Of a DNA stretch of 64,000 nt, positions 42,929 to 51,549 are shown one piece after another; positions within the stretch are counted from its first letter, which is position 1; each line of letters starts with the position of its first letter. The DNA is taken from assembly GCA_963844175.1 (NCBI GenBank), contig CAWJNE010000002.1, positions 151,744 through 215,743 on the forward strand. The letters are read 5' to 3'. The DNA is from JALZMG01 sp963844175 (GTDB taxonomy: Bacteria; Actinomycetota; Acidimicrobiia; Acidimicrobiales; Ilumatobacteraceae). The notes below the pieces were generated by a model. It saw only the letters and a program-made list of their open reading frames with translations, was not told where the DNA came from and searched no databases. The position numbers and the translations under genes were made by a program.

Positions 42929-43666
42929 TCACGGCGTCCGGTCGGCGGCGGCGATGGCCAGGCGGCGAACCTCGTCGGCCGTCAGGGGACGCCACGCTCC
43001 CGGCGCCAGGCGGCGATCCTGCAGCGGACCGATGCGCGTGCGCACGAGGCGGGTCACCGGGTGACCGACGGCGTCGCACATCCGCCGCACTTGGCGGTTG
43101 CGTCCCTCGTGGATCGTGATCCGCAGCACGCCGGGAGACGGTTGGGAGACCTTGGCTGGCGCCGTGGGCCCGTCGTCGAGGTCGACGCCCTCGCGCAGCC
43201 GGCGCAGCGCTCCTGGGCTGACCCGGCCGCCGGCGACGGTGGCCAAGTACTCCTTGTCCACGCCGTGGCTCGGGTGGGCCACGCGGTTGGCCAGCTCGCC
43301 GTCGTTGGTCAGCAGGAGCAGGCCCTCGCTCTCGACGTCCAGCCGGCCGATCGGGAAGACCCGCGGGTCGGCGGGGACCAGCTCGACCACCGTCGGGCGG
43401 CCCTGCGGGTCCTTGGCCGTCGTGATGACGCCGCTCGGCTTGTTGAGCAGGTAGTGGACGAGGTCGGCGCGGGTGCCGACCGGCGCACCGTCAACGGCGA
43501 CGATGTCGATGTCGGGTTCGACTCGCCGGCCGAGCTGGGCGACGGCGCCGTTCACGGTCACCCGGCCGTCGGCGATCAGCTCCTCGCAGACCCGCCGGCT
43601 GCCCCAGCCGCGGCTGGCCAGGACCTTCTGCAGGCGCTCACCGGAGGGAAGCGACCCCTCAGTCAC
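42929..43666 (-). CDS. rluB: 23S rRNA pseudouridine synthase RluB (RsuA/RluB family)
   Basis: A 245-residue enzyme with an N-terminal S4 domain (RLQKVLASRGWGSRRVCEEL, ADGRVTVNGAVAQLG) that binds RNA, then a pseudouridine synthase domain. The catalytic Asp is in FPIGRLDVESEGLLLLTNDG; YLLNKPSGVITTAKDP and VRRMCDAVGHPVTRLVRTRIG are also typical. RluB acts on helix 89 of 23S rRNA in E. coli. It follows scpB, overlapping it by eight bases, as in many actinobacteria and firmicutes. The start GTG or ATG at 43666 agrees with the family length. Confidence 0.92.
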   Translation of the reverse strand: MTEGSLPSGERLQKVLASRGWGSRRVCEELIADGRVTVNGAVAQLGRRVEPDIDIVAVDGAPVGTRADLVHYLLNKPSGVITTAKDPQGRPTVVELVPADPRVFPIGRLDVESEGLLLLTNDGELANRVAHPSHGVDKEYLATVAGGRVSPGALRRLREGVDLDDGPTAPAKVSQPSPGVLRITIHEGRNRQVRRMCDAVGHPVTRLVRTRIGPLQDRRLAPGAWRPLTADEVRRLAIAAADRTP

Positions 43667-44267
43667 CCCGTAGGCCGGTCTCCAACGCCTCGACGACGGC
43701 TGCGTCCGGGATGAACTCGGCGATCGGGGGCAGGTCGACCACGGAGTCGATGCCCAGCTGCTCGAGGAAGGTGGTCGTGGTTCCGTAGAGCACGGCCTGC
43801 CCCGGACCGGTGTCCCGGCCCACGCCGTCGATCAACCCGCGTCCGTGCAGCGTGCGCAGCACGCCGTCCGGGTCGACACCACGGATCGACGCGATCTGGG
43901 CCCGCGAGATCGGTTGCTTGTAGGCCACGATGGCCAAGGTCTCCAGGGCGGCGCCGGACAGGCGTGTGCGGTGGTCGTGGAGCAGAAACCGCTCGACGTA
44001 CGGCGACAGGTCGCCGCGGGTCTGGAAGCGGTAGCCGCCGGCCACGCGGACCAGTTCGAACCCGCGCTCCTGGGCCTCGTAGTCCGTGGCCAGCTCGTGG
44101 CACCACCGCTCGATGTCCGTGACCGAGCGCTCGAGCAGCTGGGCCAGCAGCTCGGGCGGCACGGGATCGTGGGCGACCATCACGATCGCCTCGATCGCCC
44201 GAAGGTGCTCGGCGATGTCGTGGGACAGCGGCCCGTCGGGCGCGCCGTCGAAGAACTCATCGGTCAT
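43659..44267 (-). CDS. scpB: Segregation and condensation protein ScpB
   Basis: A 202-residue SMC-complex subunit made of two winged-helix domains. LRAIEAIVMVAHDPVPPELL opens the first; GAALETLAIVAYKQPISRAQ, IASIRGVDPDGVLRTLHGRG and YGTTTTFLEQLGI form the second, the most conserved part of ScpB. ATG 44267 is preferred to the longer frame to 44315 because it has GGAG upstream and starts eleven bases after the scpA stop. With scpA and SMC it forms the bacterial condensin. Its end overlaps rluB. Confidence 0.94.
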   Translation of the reverse strand: MTDEFFDGAPDGPLSHDIAEHLRAIEAIVMVAHDPVPPELLAQLLERSVTDIERWCHELATDYEAQERGFELVRVAGGYRFQTRGDLSPYVERFLLHDHRTRLSGAALETLAIVAYKQPISRAQIASIRGVDPDGVLRTLHGRGLIDGVGRDTGPGQAVLYGTTTTFLEQLGIDSVVDLPPIAEFIPDAAVVEALETGLRGD

Positions 44268-44277
44268 GGGGGTGCTC

Positions 44278-45066
44278 CTACCCGTCGTAGGCGTCGGCGG
44301 CGAGGGCGGCGGCATCCGGGTGCGGGTCGCCGCACCACTCGATGCGGATGTCGCCGAACCGCTCGGTCTGATCCAGCTCGACCATGCCCTGCTTGAACAG
44401 CTCGAGCACGGCGAGGAAGCGGACGATGACCTCGAGCCGGTCGACGAGCGACGATGTGAGCTGGGCGAACGTCAGGCGCCCGGCCCGGGTCAGCTCGTCG
44501 ACGACCTCGACCAGGGCATCGGCGACGCTGGCGCGGATCGGGGCGACGTGGAAGAGGTCGATGCGCGGCACCGGCCGTGGCGTCAGTGCGCGCACGGCGG
44601 CGTCGCCGAAGGCCGAGAGCGAGACCCCGGCCAGGAGGTCCGGCAACAGGTCGGCGAACCGCTCGTCGGGGCCAGTGCGGCGCGGCCGGCTGCGCTCGGC
44701 GGTATCAGCCATCCGGGCCAGCACGCCGGACACGTCCTTGAACGTCTTGCACTCGAGCAGCCGGGCGAGCAGCAGGTCGCGCTCCTCCCACAGCGCCAGC
44801 TCCTCGTCGAGGTCCACGTCCTGGCGCCCGGGCAGGAGGCGGCGGGCCTTCAGCTCGACCAGCGTCGACGCGATGAGCAGGAACTCCGTGGCCACGTCGA
44901 GGTCGAGACCCTGCATCCGCTCGATCTCGGCCAGGTAGGCATCGACGATGCGCGCCAGGTGGACCTCGTGGATGTCCACCTCCTCGGCCAGGATCAGCTG
45001 CAGGAGCAGGTCGAACGGCCCCTCGTAGATCCGGTCGGGCAGCTCGGCTGCGACATCGATCGCCAT
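44278..45066 (-). CDS. scpA: Segregation and condensation protein ScpA
   Basis: The kleisin subunit of bacterial condensin, 262 residues. It has IYEGPFDLLLQLILAEEVDI at the N-terminus, the SMC-neck binding part, then LARIVDAYLAEIER, ATEFLLIASTLVELKARRLL, a charged linker, and the C-terminal winged helix ending VRFLAVLELFKQGMVELDQ. ATG 45066 is correct for the family; the longer frame to 45240 runs into the promoter region. The stop is TAG. Unlike in M. tuberculosis, a ParA-like gene is not found upstream; a divergent trpS is there instead. Confidence 0.94.
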   Translation of the reverse strand: MAIDVAAELPDRIYEGPFDLLLQLILAEEVDIHEVHLARIVDAYLAEIERMQGLDLDVATEFLLIASTLVELKARRLLPGRQDVDLDEELALWEERDLLLARLLECKTFKDVSGVLARMADTAERSRPRRTGPDERFADLLPDLLAGVSLSAFGDAAVRALTPRPVPRIDLFHVAPIRASVADALVEVVDELTRAGRLTFAQLTSSLVDRLEVIVRFLAVLELFKQGMVELDQTERFGDIRIEWCGDPHPDAAALAADAYDG

Positions 45067-45109
45067 CCGCCGCGACGCTAGCGAGGCCTTCGCCTTCCCC
45101 GGCGGACCC

Positions 45110-45174
45110 CATCGGAGGGTTCGGCGGCACCGGACGGTCCATCGACCGCGGGCCGGTCCGCAAACCCTCCGATG
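45110..45174. promoter_or_regulatory. Inverted repeat in the scpA-trpS divergent gap
   Basis: CATCGGAGGGTT at 45110-45121 is mirrored by AACCCTCCGATG at 45163-45174, with 41 bases between. It lies in the 142-base divergent region, 35 bases before the trpS start. A long-armed element like this could be an operator or part of a trpS leader. I looked for T-box hallmarks and did not find them. Confidence 0.45.
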
Positions 45175-45208
45175 AACTGAAAACGGCAGATGGGTAGCGT
45201 GCTCGGCC

Positions 45209-46195
45209 GTGACCCGCGTGCTGTCGTGCATCCAGCCCACGGGCGATGCCCACCTCGGGAGCTACCTGGGGGCGTTGCGGCCGTGGGTCGAGCACCAGCG
45301 CGACCACGACGCCTTCCACGGCATCGTCGACCTCCACGCGCTGACCGTCACCGACGAACCGGATGTGATCGGCGAGCGGACCATCGAGCTGGCGGCCATG
45401 CTCTTCGCCGTCGGGCTCGATCCCGCCGTGGCCACCGTCTTCGTCCAGAGCCACGTGCCCGAGCACAGCCAGCTGGCATGGGTGATGGAGTGCACCGTGT
45501 CGTACGGCGAGCTGTCACGGATGACCCAGTTCAAGGACAAGGCCGCCAAGCGGGAGGCCGAGTTCGTGTCGGCCGGGCTGTTCACGTATCCGGCGCTGCA
45601 GGCCGCCGACATCCTGCTGTACGACGCGGACGAGGTGCCGATCGGCGACGACCAGCGCCAGCACGTCGAGATCACCCGCGACATCGCCGCCCGGTTCAAC
45701 CACCGCTTCGGGGACACGTTCGTGCTGCCGCGGGCGGTCACGCCGGCTGTCGGAGCCCGGGTGATGGACCTGCAGGAGCCGACGTCGAAGATGTCCAAGA
45801 CGGCGTCGACGACGGCCGGGCTGGTGCAGCTGCTCGACGACCCGGAGAGCATCGCCCGCAAGTTCAAGCGGGCGGTCACCGACTCGGGCGGCGAGGTCGC
45901 CTACGACCCCGAGACCAAGCCCGGGGTCAGCAACCTGCTGGAGATCCTCGGCGCAGCGACCGACCAGGCGCCCGCCGACGTCGCCAAGGGGTACACCCAG
46001 TACGGGCCGCTCAAGACCGACACGGGCGACGCGGTGATCGAGCTGCTGACACCGATCCAGGACCGCTACCGCGAGCTGCGCGGCGACCCCGGCGAGCTGG
46101 CGACCCTCCTGCGCTCCGGCGCCGCCAAGGCCCGCGCCGTCGCCGCCGCCACGCTCGACCGGGCCTACGGCGCCATCGGCTTCCTGTCTCCCTGA
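45209..46195 (+). CDS. trpS: Tryptophan--tRNA ligase
   Basis: A class I synthetase of 328 residues that charges tRNA-Trp. The HIGH-type motif is QPTGDAHLGSYLGALR and the KMSKS loop is EPTSKMSKTASTT. Between them VDLHALTV, GLFTYPALQAADILLYDADE and VPIGDDQRQHVEITRDIA match the active-site region of bacterial TrpRS. GTG 45209 is directly before the first conserved strand (RVLSCIQPTG). It is transcribed away from scpA. A dispersed hairpin repeat follows its stop by two bases. Confidence 0.95.
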   Translation: MTRVLSCIQPTGDAHLGSYLGALRPWVEHQRDHDAFHGIVDLHALTVTDEPDVIGERTIELAAMLFAVGLDPAVATVFVQSHVPEHSQLAWVMECTVSYGELSRMTQFKDKAAKREAEFVSAGLFTYPALQAADILLYDADEVPIGDDQRQHVEITRDIAARFNHRFGDTFVLPRAVTPAVGARVMDLQEPTSKMSKTASTTAGLVQLLDDPESIARKFKRAVTDSGGEVAYDPETKPGVSNLLEILGAATDQAPADVAKGYTQYGPLKTDTGDAVIELLTPIQDRYRELRGDPGELATLLRSGAAKARAVAAATLDRAYGAIGFLSP

Positions 46196-46197
46196 TG

Positions 46198-46253
46198 GCC
46201 TCGCTCGCTCCGAAGACTCCGCTCCTCGGCCTGGGCCGGGCACAGCCGGCCTG
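46198..46253 (+). repeat. Dispersed intergenic hairpin repeat, copy 2
   Basis: GCCTCGCTCGCTCCGAAGAC starts two bases after the trpS stop, as in the copy at 18414-18470. One base of the first copy is absent. The closing hairpin is GGCCGG-GCACAG-CCGGCC, with the same stem but another loop. About 40 bases of weaker similarity follow up to the start of the MATE gene. Confidence 0.8.
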
Positions 46254-46295
46254 ACCATTCATTCCCACTGCGGTACGAACGCTCGGGGACTGTGA

Positions 46296-47621
46296 ATGAA
46301 GACGCTCGACCGCCGGATCATCTCCTTGGCGCTGCCGGCGCTCGGGAGCCTGGCTGTTGAGCCGCTGTACGTGCTCGTCGACACGGCGATCGTGGGGCGG
46401 CTCGGCACGGCCCAGCTCGGAGGGCTGGCGCTGGCCGCCACCGTGCTGTCGTTCGTCGTCGCCGGTTGCAACTTCCTGACCTACGGGACGACGGAGCGAA
46501 TCGCCCGCCGGCTCGGCGCCGGCCGGCCGGCCGATGCCGCCGACGTCGGCATCCAGGCGACGTGGCTGGCGGTCATCGTCGGCGTCGTGCTCGCCCCGGC
46601 GGTGGCGCTCGTGGCGCCGGTGGTCGGCCGGGTGCTCGGCGGTGACGGCGAGATCCTCGACTACGCCGTCACGTACCTGCGCATCGGTGCCGTCGGGGTG
46701 CCCTTCATCGTGTTCGCCCTCGCCGCCCAGGGTGTGCAGCGTGGCGCCGCGGACTACCGCACCCCGCTCGTCATCCTGCTCTCGTCGAACCTCGTCAACC
46801 TGGTGCTCGAGCTGCTGTTCGTGTTCGGCCTCGAGTGGGGGGTGGCCGGTTCGGCGTGGTCGACGGTGATCGCCCAGGTCGGCGCCGGCATCGCCTTTGC
46901 CGTCGTCCTCCGGCGGCACCTCGCGCCGGCCGTCCAACGCCGGCCGAGCCGGGTGGGGATGGCGCCGCTGCTGGCCGCCGGGCGGCACCTGCTGCTACGC
47001 GTCGGGTCGATGCTCGCCGTGTTCAGCGGGGCGACGGCGATCGCTGCACGGGTCGACGAGCCGACGCTGGCCGCCCACCAGATCGCCGCCAGCATCCTGC
47101 TGTTCCTCGCCCTGGCCCTCGACGCCCTCGCCATCCCCGCCCAGACCCTGGTGGCCGAGGAGTTGGGACGGGAGTCGGTCGTCGACGCCGCGGCGGTCAG
47201 CGGGCGCGTGGCGTGGCTGTCGATCGTCTCCGGCGCGGTCCTCGCCGTCGCCGTCGGGGTCACCGCCCCGCTGCTGCCCCACGCCTTCACCGGCGACGAC
47301 GCCGTGGCCGACCGGGCGACGGGGGCGCTGGTGTGGTTGGCCGTGATGCTCGTCCCGGCAGCCATCGCCTTCGCCTACGACGGCGTGCTGATCGGTGCCG
47401 GCGACTACCGTTTCCTGGGCTGGGCGGCCCTCGCCTACCTCGTCGCGGTGACGCCCCTCGGCCTGCTCGTGCTGCCGACCGGGGCCGGGATCGGTGGCAT
47501 CTGGGCCACGCTGGCAGTGTGGATGGTGCTGCGGGCGGTGGTCAACCACCTGCGGGCGGGCCGCCTCCTCACCAGTCAGACGTCATCGGCCCAGCTGAGG
47601 TCGGCGGCGGCCGGGCCCTGA
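46296..47621 (+). CDS. MATE family efflux transporter (DinF-like)
   Basis: A 441-residue membrane protein with about twelve spans in two halves. The first half opens IISLALPALGSLAVEPLYVL and VDTAIVGRLGTAQLGGLALA, the MATE/DinF signature; the second half begins around GSMLAVFSGATAIAARVDEP and AAHQIAASILLFLALALDAL. Such carriers exchange Na+ or H+ for cationic drugs or metabolites. ATG 46296 is preceded by GGGGACTGTGA, a weak ribosome site. The last 46 bases overlap the end of the convergent HD gene. The substrate is unknown. Confidence 0.9.
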   Translation: MKTLDRRIISLALPALGSLAVEPLYVLVDTAIVGRLGTAQLGGLALAATVLSFVVAGCNFLTYGTTERIARRLGAGRPADAADVGIQATWLAVIVGVVLAPAVALVAPVVGRVLGGDGEILDYAVTYLRIGAVGVPFIVFALAAQGVQRGAADYRTPLVILLSSNLVNLVLELLFVFGLEWGVAGSAWSTVIAQVGAGIAFAVVLRRHLAPAVQRRPSRVGMAPLLAAGRHLLLRVGSMLAVFSGATAIAARVDEPTLAAHQIAASILLFLALALDALAIPAQTLVAEELGRESVVDAAAVSGRVAWLSIVSGAVLAVAVGVTAPLLPHAFTGDDAVADRATGALVWLAVMLVPAAIAFAYDGVLIGAGDYRFLGWAALAYLVAVTPLGLLVLPTGAGIGGIWATLAVWMVLRAVVNHLRAGRLLTSQTSSAQLRSAAAGP

Positions 47622-48013
47622 CCCTCGATCAGGGCCACGGTGACGGGATCCGATCCGGCGGCCGCGGCCAGTCGGGCGCCGATCGCCTCGTGGTCGTGGT
47701 ACGTGCGGAACGGCGCCGTGCGGGGACCGACAACGGTGGCCACGACCCGACCGATCGTGCCGAGGCTCGACTCGACCTTGCCGACGTCGTGGAGCAACGC
47801 GCCGGCGACCTCGGCCCGATCGGCGGCCGGTCGCCGTCCGACGAAGCGCCGGGCGACGACGACGGCGTGACGGCGGTCGACGTTGGCCATCCGCCGCCAC
47901 AGCTCGACCTCGCCGCAGACCATCCACCGCTCGGCCCACGCCTCGTCGTCGGCCGAGGGCGGGTGCGGCGACAACGACGAGAGGAACCGCCGGGCAAGAT
48001 GGCCCGCCGTCAT
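47576..48013 (-). CDS. Small HD-domain-like protein
   Basis: A 145-residue protein with RRHAVVVARRFVG, then EVAGALLHDVGKVESSLG, which contains the HD metal-binding pair, and TYHDHEAIGARLAAAAG as a later His-containing helix. This is a reduced HD phosphohydrolase fold, with metal ligands likely at HD and HDHE. ATG 48013 overlaps the xerD stop by four bases. The C-terminus overlaps the convergent MATE gene. The substrate is unknown; the position after xerD is not helpful. Confidence 0.8.
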   Translation of the reverse strand: MTAGHLARRFLSSLSPHPPSADDEAWAERWMVCGEVELWRRMANVDRRHAVVVARRFVGRRPAADRAEVAGALLHDVGKVESSLGTIGRVVATVVGPRTAPFRTYHDHEAIGARLAAAAGSDPVTVALIEGQGPAAADLSWADDV

Positions 48014-48951
48014 GCTCGGGCCCGGGGGTGGGCGGCGCGGTAGACGTCGAAGAGGCGTTCCTGGCTGACCTTCGTGTACACCTGCGTCGTCGAGATCGAG
48101 GCATGGCCGAGCAGCTCCTGCACCACGCGCAGGTCGGCACCGTGGTCGAGCAGGTGTGTGGCGCACGAGTGGCGCAGCACGTGCGGCGAGAGCTCGGTGC
48201 GCAACCCGGCCTGCTGCCCGTAGGCCCGCACCACGGCCCACGCCGCCTGGCGGCTGAGCCGGCCGCCGCGCCGGTTGAGGAACACGGCCTCGGCGTCGTC
48301 GCGCCGCCGCCACTGCAACGGCACCATCGACATCCTCCCCGGCGGCGAGAACCACTCGTCGAGCGCTGACGCTGCGGCTCGGCCGAACGGGACGATGCGC
48401 TCCTTGGCGCCCTTGCCGAAGAGCCGCACCAGCCGCCCGTCGAAGTCGATGTCGCCCATCGACAGCCCGCACGCCTCGGAGATGCGTGCCCCGGTGGCGT
48501 ACAGCAGCTCGAGCAGCGCCCGGTCCCGGCGGGCCACCGGCTCGTGCCCGACGACCGCCTCCAGCAAGGCGGAGACCTGCGCTTCGGTCAGCGGCTTGGG
48601 CAGTCCGGCCGGCACGCGCACGCCCTCGACGTCGGCCGTCGGGTCGTCGCGCCGTTCTCCCTCCGTCAGCAAGTACCGGTGCATCGTGCGGACGGCGGCC
48701 AGCTGCCGGGCGACGCTGGACGGCGCCGCGCCGCTGGCCCGCCGGGCGGCCACGAACTCGACGACGGTCGGCGCATCGACCGTCGCCAGGTCCGCGCCGT
48801 GCTCGGCCAACCACGTCGCGTAACCGGCGAGGTCCCGGCGGTAGGCGTTGATCGTGTTCGTCGCCCGACCCCGCTCCGTGCGCAACCACGCCAGGAAGTC
48901 GGCGATCTCCAGCGGCAGGTCGAGATCGGCGTCGTCGATGGTGATCGGCAC
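48010..48951 (-). CDS. xerD: Tyrosine recombinase XerD
   Basis: A 313-residue site-specific recombinase. The N-terminal SAM-like DNA-binding domain includes LAWLRTERGRATNTINAYRR. The catalytic domain has LLYATGARISEACGL (Arg), VRLFGKGAKERIVPF (Lys), LSPHVLRHSCATHLLDHGAD (His, Arg), LLGHASISTTQVYTKV (His, Tyr). Together these are the complete R-K-H-R-H-Y set. It resolves chromosome dimers at dif with a partner XerC. The gene lies between the NUDIX and HD genes, in the same position relative to pyrG as in mycobacteria. Confidence 0.94.
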   Translation of the reverse strand: MPITIDDADLDLPLEIADFLAWLRTERGRATNTINAYRRDLAGYATWLAEHGADLATVDAPTVVEFVAARRASGAAPSSVARQLAAVRTMHRYLLTEGERRDDPTADVEGVRVPAGLPKPLTEAQVSALLEAVVGHEPVARRDRALLELLYATGARISEACGLSMGDIDFDGRLVRLFGKGAKERIVPFGRAAASALDEWFSPPGRMSMVPLQWRRRDDAEAVFLNRRGGRLSRQAAWAVVRAYGQQAGLRTELSPHVLRHSCATHLLDHGADLRVVQELLGHASISTTQVYTKVSQERLFDVYRAAHPRARA

Positions 48952-48963
48952 GGCCGCGCCCCG

Positions 48964-49560
48964 TCAGCCGTGGTCGCCGGCCCGCACGCGCCGGTCGGTG
49001 AGCAGGATCCCGGCGACGGACTTGGCATCGGCGATCTCACCCCGCTCGACCATCGCCACCGCCTCGACCAGCGGCACGTGGAGGACCTCGGAGTGCTCCT
49101 CCTCCGGCCCGTGCAGGCTGCGCTCGGCGGTCTCGCAGCCGGAGGCGAGGTAGATCGTGGTCACCGAGTCGGTCAACCCGGGCGACGGCAGCAGCTCGGC
49201 GAGCAGTTCCAGCGACGATGCGACGATGCCCACCTCCTCGATCAGCTCCCGTCGCGCCGTCGCTTCGGTCGGCTCGCCCTCCACGTCGCGCATGCCGGCG
49301 GGGATCTCGATCAGCGCTCGCTCGTAGGGCGGGCGGTACTGGCGCAGCAACACGATCGACGCGTTGCCTTCGGCGTCGAACACGAGCGGGACGGCGGCCA
49401 CGGCACCCGGCGAGCGGACGATGTCGCGCTCGAACGTCGACCCGTCGGGCGCCTCGAAGTCGGCGACCACGACGCGCCAGACGTGACCCTGGTGCACCTG
49501 GCGCTCGTCCAGGAGGCGGAAGCCGTCGTGCCGTTCCCCGGCCGCGGAGGCCGCCGTCAC
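48964..49560 (-). CDS. NUDIX hydrolase (ADP-ribose pyrophosphatase-like)
   Basis: A 198-residue NUDIX enzyme. The signature is in EIPAGMRDVEGEPTEATARR followed by ELIEEVGI, with the REL...EE metal-binding helix. Upstream VLLRQYRPPYERALIE fits the ADP-ribose pyrophosphatase subgroup, as does the gene's place next to pyrG in actinobacteria (Rv1700). GTG 49560 overlaps the pyrG stop by four bases and xerD follows twelve bases later. It likely hydrolyses ADP-ribose. Confidence 0.92.
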   Translation of the reverse strand: MTAASAAGERHDGFRLLDERQVHQGHVWRVVVADFEAPDGSTFERDIVRSPGAVAAVPLVFDAEGNASIVLLRQYRPPYERALIEIPAGMRDVEGEPTEATARRELIEEVGIVASSLELLAELLPSPGLTDSVTTIYLASGCETAERSLHGPEEEHSEVLHVPLVEAVAMVERGEIADAKSVAGILLTDRRVRAGDHG

Positions 49561-51173
49561 GACCCGCGGTCGGCGCGCAGCTTCAGGGCGGCGCCGACCA
49601 GATCCCGGAACAGCGGGTGCGGACGGTCGGGCCGGCTCTTGAACTCGGGGTGGGCCTGCGTGCCGACCCAGTAGGGGTGGTCGGCCAGCTCGATGAACTC
49701 GACGAGGCGCCGGTCGGGCGACGTTCCCGAGCACACGAAGCCGGCGGCCTCGAGGCGGCCCCGATAGTTCGAGTTGAACTCGTACCGGTGGCGGTGCCGC
49801 TCGCTGACCACCGGCTCGCCGTAGGCCTCGGCCACCTTGGTCCCGGCCTCCAGCACCGCCCAGTAGGCGCCGAGGCGCATCGTGCCGCCCTTGTCGGTCA
49901 CGTCGCGCTGGTCGTACATCAGGTCGATGACTGGGTGCTGGGTGGTCGGGTCGAACTCGGTCGAGTTGGCGTCGGTCAGGTTCAGCACGTTGCGGGCGAA
50001 CTCGATGGTCATGCACTGCAGGCCGAGGCACAGCCCGAGGCACGGCACGCCCTGCTCACGTGCGTACTGGGCGGCGGCGATCTTGCCCTCGATGCCCCGG
50101 GCGCCGAAGCCGCCGGGGATGACCATGCCGTCGAGCTCGGACAGGCGACCGGCAGCCAGCAACCCCTCGAGGTCCTCGGCCTGGATCCAGTCGATCTCGA
50201 CCCGTGCCCCGTGGTGGAACCCGGCGTGCTTGAGGCTCTCGACCACCGACAGGTAGGCATCCGGGAGCTGGACGTACTTGCCGATCAGCCCGATGCGCAC
50301 GGGCTCGTCGGCCGCCTCGGCGCCGTCGACGACCTGCTCCCACGGTCCGAGGTCGAGGTCGGCTGCCGTGTCCTCGAGGCGCAGCACCTCGCACACGACC
50401 TCGTCGAGGCCTTCGCCGTGGAGGATCAGCGGGAGGGCGTAGATGTTGCCGACGTCGGCGGCGTTGACCACGGCGCGGGCGTCGACGTCGCAGAGGTTGG
50501 AGATCTTGATCTTCAGGTCGTCGCTGACGGGCCCCTCGCTGCGGCACACGATCAGGTCCGGCTGGATGCCACGGCTGCGCAGCTCCGTGACCGAGTGCTG
50601 CGTCGGCTTCGTCTTCTGCTCACCGGACGGGCCGATGTACGGCACCAGCGTGACGTGGACGTAGCAGACGTTGTCCCGCCCGGCCTCCTTGCGGAACTGG
50701 CGGATGGCCTCGAGGAACGGGAGGATCTCGATGTCGCCGACCGTTCCGCCGACCTCGGTGATCACCACGTCGATGTCGTCGGTGCCGAGGCGGCGGATCC
50801 GCCGCTTGATCTCGTCGGTGATGTGCGGGATGACCTGGACGGTCTTGCCGAGGTAGTCGCCGCGCCGCTCGGCGGCGAGCACGGATTGGTAGATCGAGCC
50901 GGTCGTGGCGTTGGAGTTGCGCGACAGGTTCTCGTCGGTGAACCGCTCGTAGTGGCCCAGGTCGAGGTCGGTCTCGCCCCCGTCGTCGGTGACGAACACC
51001 TCGCCGTGCTCGAACGGGTTCATCGTGCCCGGGTCGACGTTGATGTACGGGTCCAGCTTCTGCAGCGTCACCCGCAGTCCGCGCAGCTTGAGCAGCCGGC
51101 CGAGTGATGAGGCGGTCAATCCCTTGCCGAGCGAGCTGGCCACTCCACCCGTCACGAAGATGTGCTTCGGCAT
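49557..51173 (-). CDS. pyrG: CTP synthase
   Basis: A 538-residue enzyme that aminates UTP to CTP with glutamine. The synthetase domain opens HIFVTGGVASSLGKGLTASS and has KLDPYINVDPGTMNPFEHGE and GGETDLDLGHYERF. The glutaminase domain has GGFGARGIEGKIAAAQYARE, PCLGLCLGLQCMTIEFARNV with the nucleophile Cys, and HPEFKSRP as the catalytic His-Glu. ATG 51173 has GGAGG ten bases upstream, supporting this start over the longer frame to 51248. It overlaps the NUDIX gene and is probably the first gene of a pyrG-NUDIX-xerD-HD transcript. Confidence 0.97.
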   Translation of the reverse strand: MPKHIFVTGGVASSLGKGLTASSLGRLLKLRGLRVTLQKLDPYINVDPGTMNPFEHGEVFVTDDGGETDLDLGHYERFTDENLSRNSNATTGSIYQSVLAAERRGDYLGKTVQVIPHITDEIKRRIRRLGTDDIDVVITEVGGTVGDIEILPFLEAIRQFRKEAGRDNVCYVHVTLVPYIGPSGEQKTKPTQHSVTELRSRGIQPDLIVCRSEGPVSDDLKIKISNLCDVDARAVVNAADVGNIYALPLILHGEGLDEVVCEVLRLEDTAADLDLGPWEQVVDGAEAADEPVRIGLIGKYVQLPDAYLSVVESLKHAGFHHGARVEIDWIQAEDLEGLLAAGRLSELDGMVIPGGFGARGIEGKIAAAQYAREQGVPCLGLCLGLQCMTIEFARNVLNLTDANSTEFDPTTQHPVIDLMYDQRDVTDKGGTMRLGAYWAVLEAGTKVAEAYGEPVVSERHRHRYEFNSNYRGRLEAAGFVCSGTSPDRRLVEFIELADHPYWVGTQAHPEFKSRPDRPHPLFRDLVGAALKLRADRGS

Positions 51174-51262
51174 GGGGTGGGTCCTCCGATCGTGTGCGAT
51201 GTGCACCGCAGTCAACGTCGGGATCGCAGCGTACCCCAGGGCGGGCACGGAAGACTGGGATC

Positions 51263-51526
51263 GTGGCGACGACGCAGCGCAGGCCGAGCCGGATCGGCCG
51301 TTGGGTGTTCGAACGCGACGGCAATGCCGTCGCCTCGCTGCTGATCGGTGCGGCCGGTTTGCTCGCCTTCCACGTCATCCTCGGCCCCATCGCCATCGGG
51401 CTCGGACTCCTGGCCATCGGCCGGATCCGCCGCAGCGGCGAGCCCGGTGAGCTGACCGCTGCGCTCGGCATCGCCCTCGGGGTGATCGCCACGTCGATCC
51501 CCGTGATCCTGTGGATCATCGATTGA
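51263..51526 (+). CDS. Small DUF4190-like membrane protein
   Basis: An 87-residue protein with two hydrophobic segments (AVASLLIGAAGLLAFHVILG and LGIALGVIATSIPVILWIID) separated by a short basic loop GRIRRSGEPGELT. This is the pattern of DUF4190 proteins, common in actinobacteria with unknown function. GTG 51263 places a basic cytoplasmic N-terminus before the first span. It is divergent from pyrG, leaving 89 bases between. It is the only plus-strand gene in this minus-strand block. Confidence 0.7.
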   Translation: MATTQRRPSRIGRWVFERDGNAVASLLIGAAGLLAFHVILGPIAIGLGLLAIGRIRRSGEPGELTAALGIALGVIATSIPVILWIID

Positions 51527-51549
51527 CCGGGGCTTTCCGTCCTGAGGCG

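Noticed and set aside
45067..45208. T-box leader for trpS
   Set aside because: There is an inverted repeat, but no T-box AGGGTGGNACCGCG-like sequence or specifier loop could be recognised.
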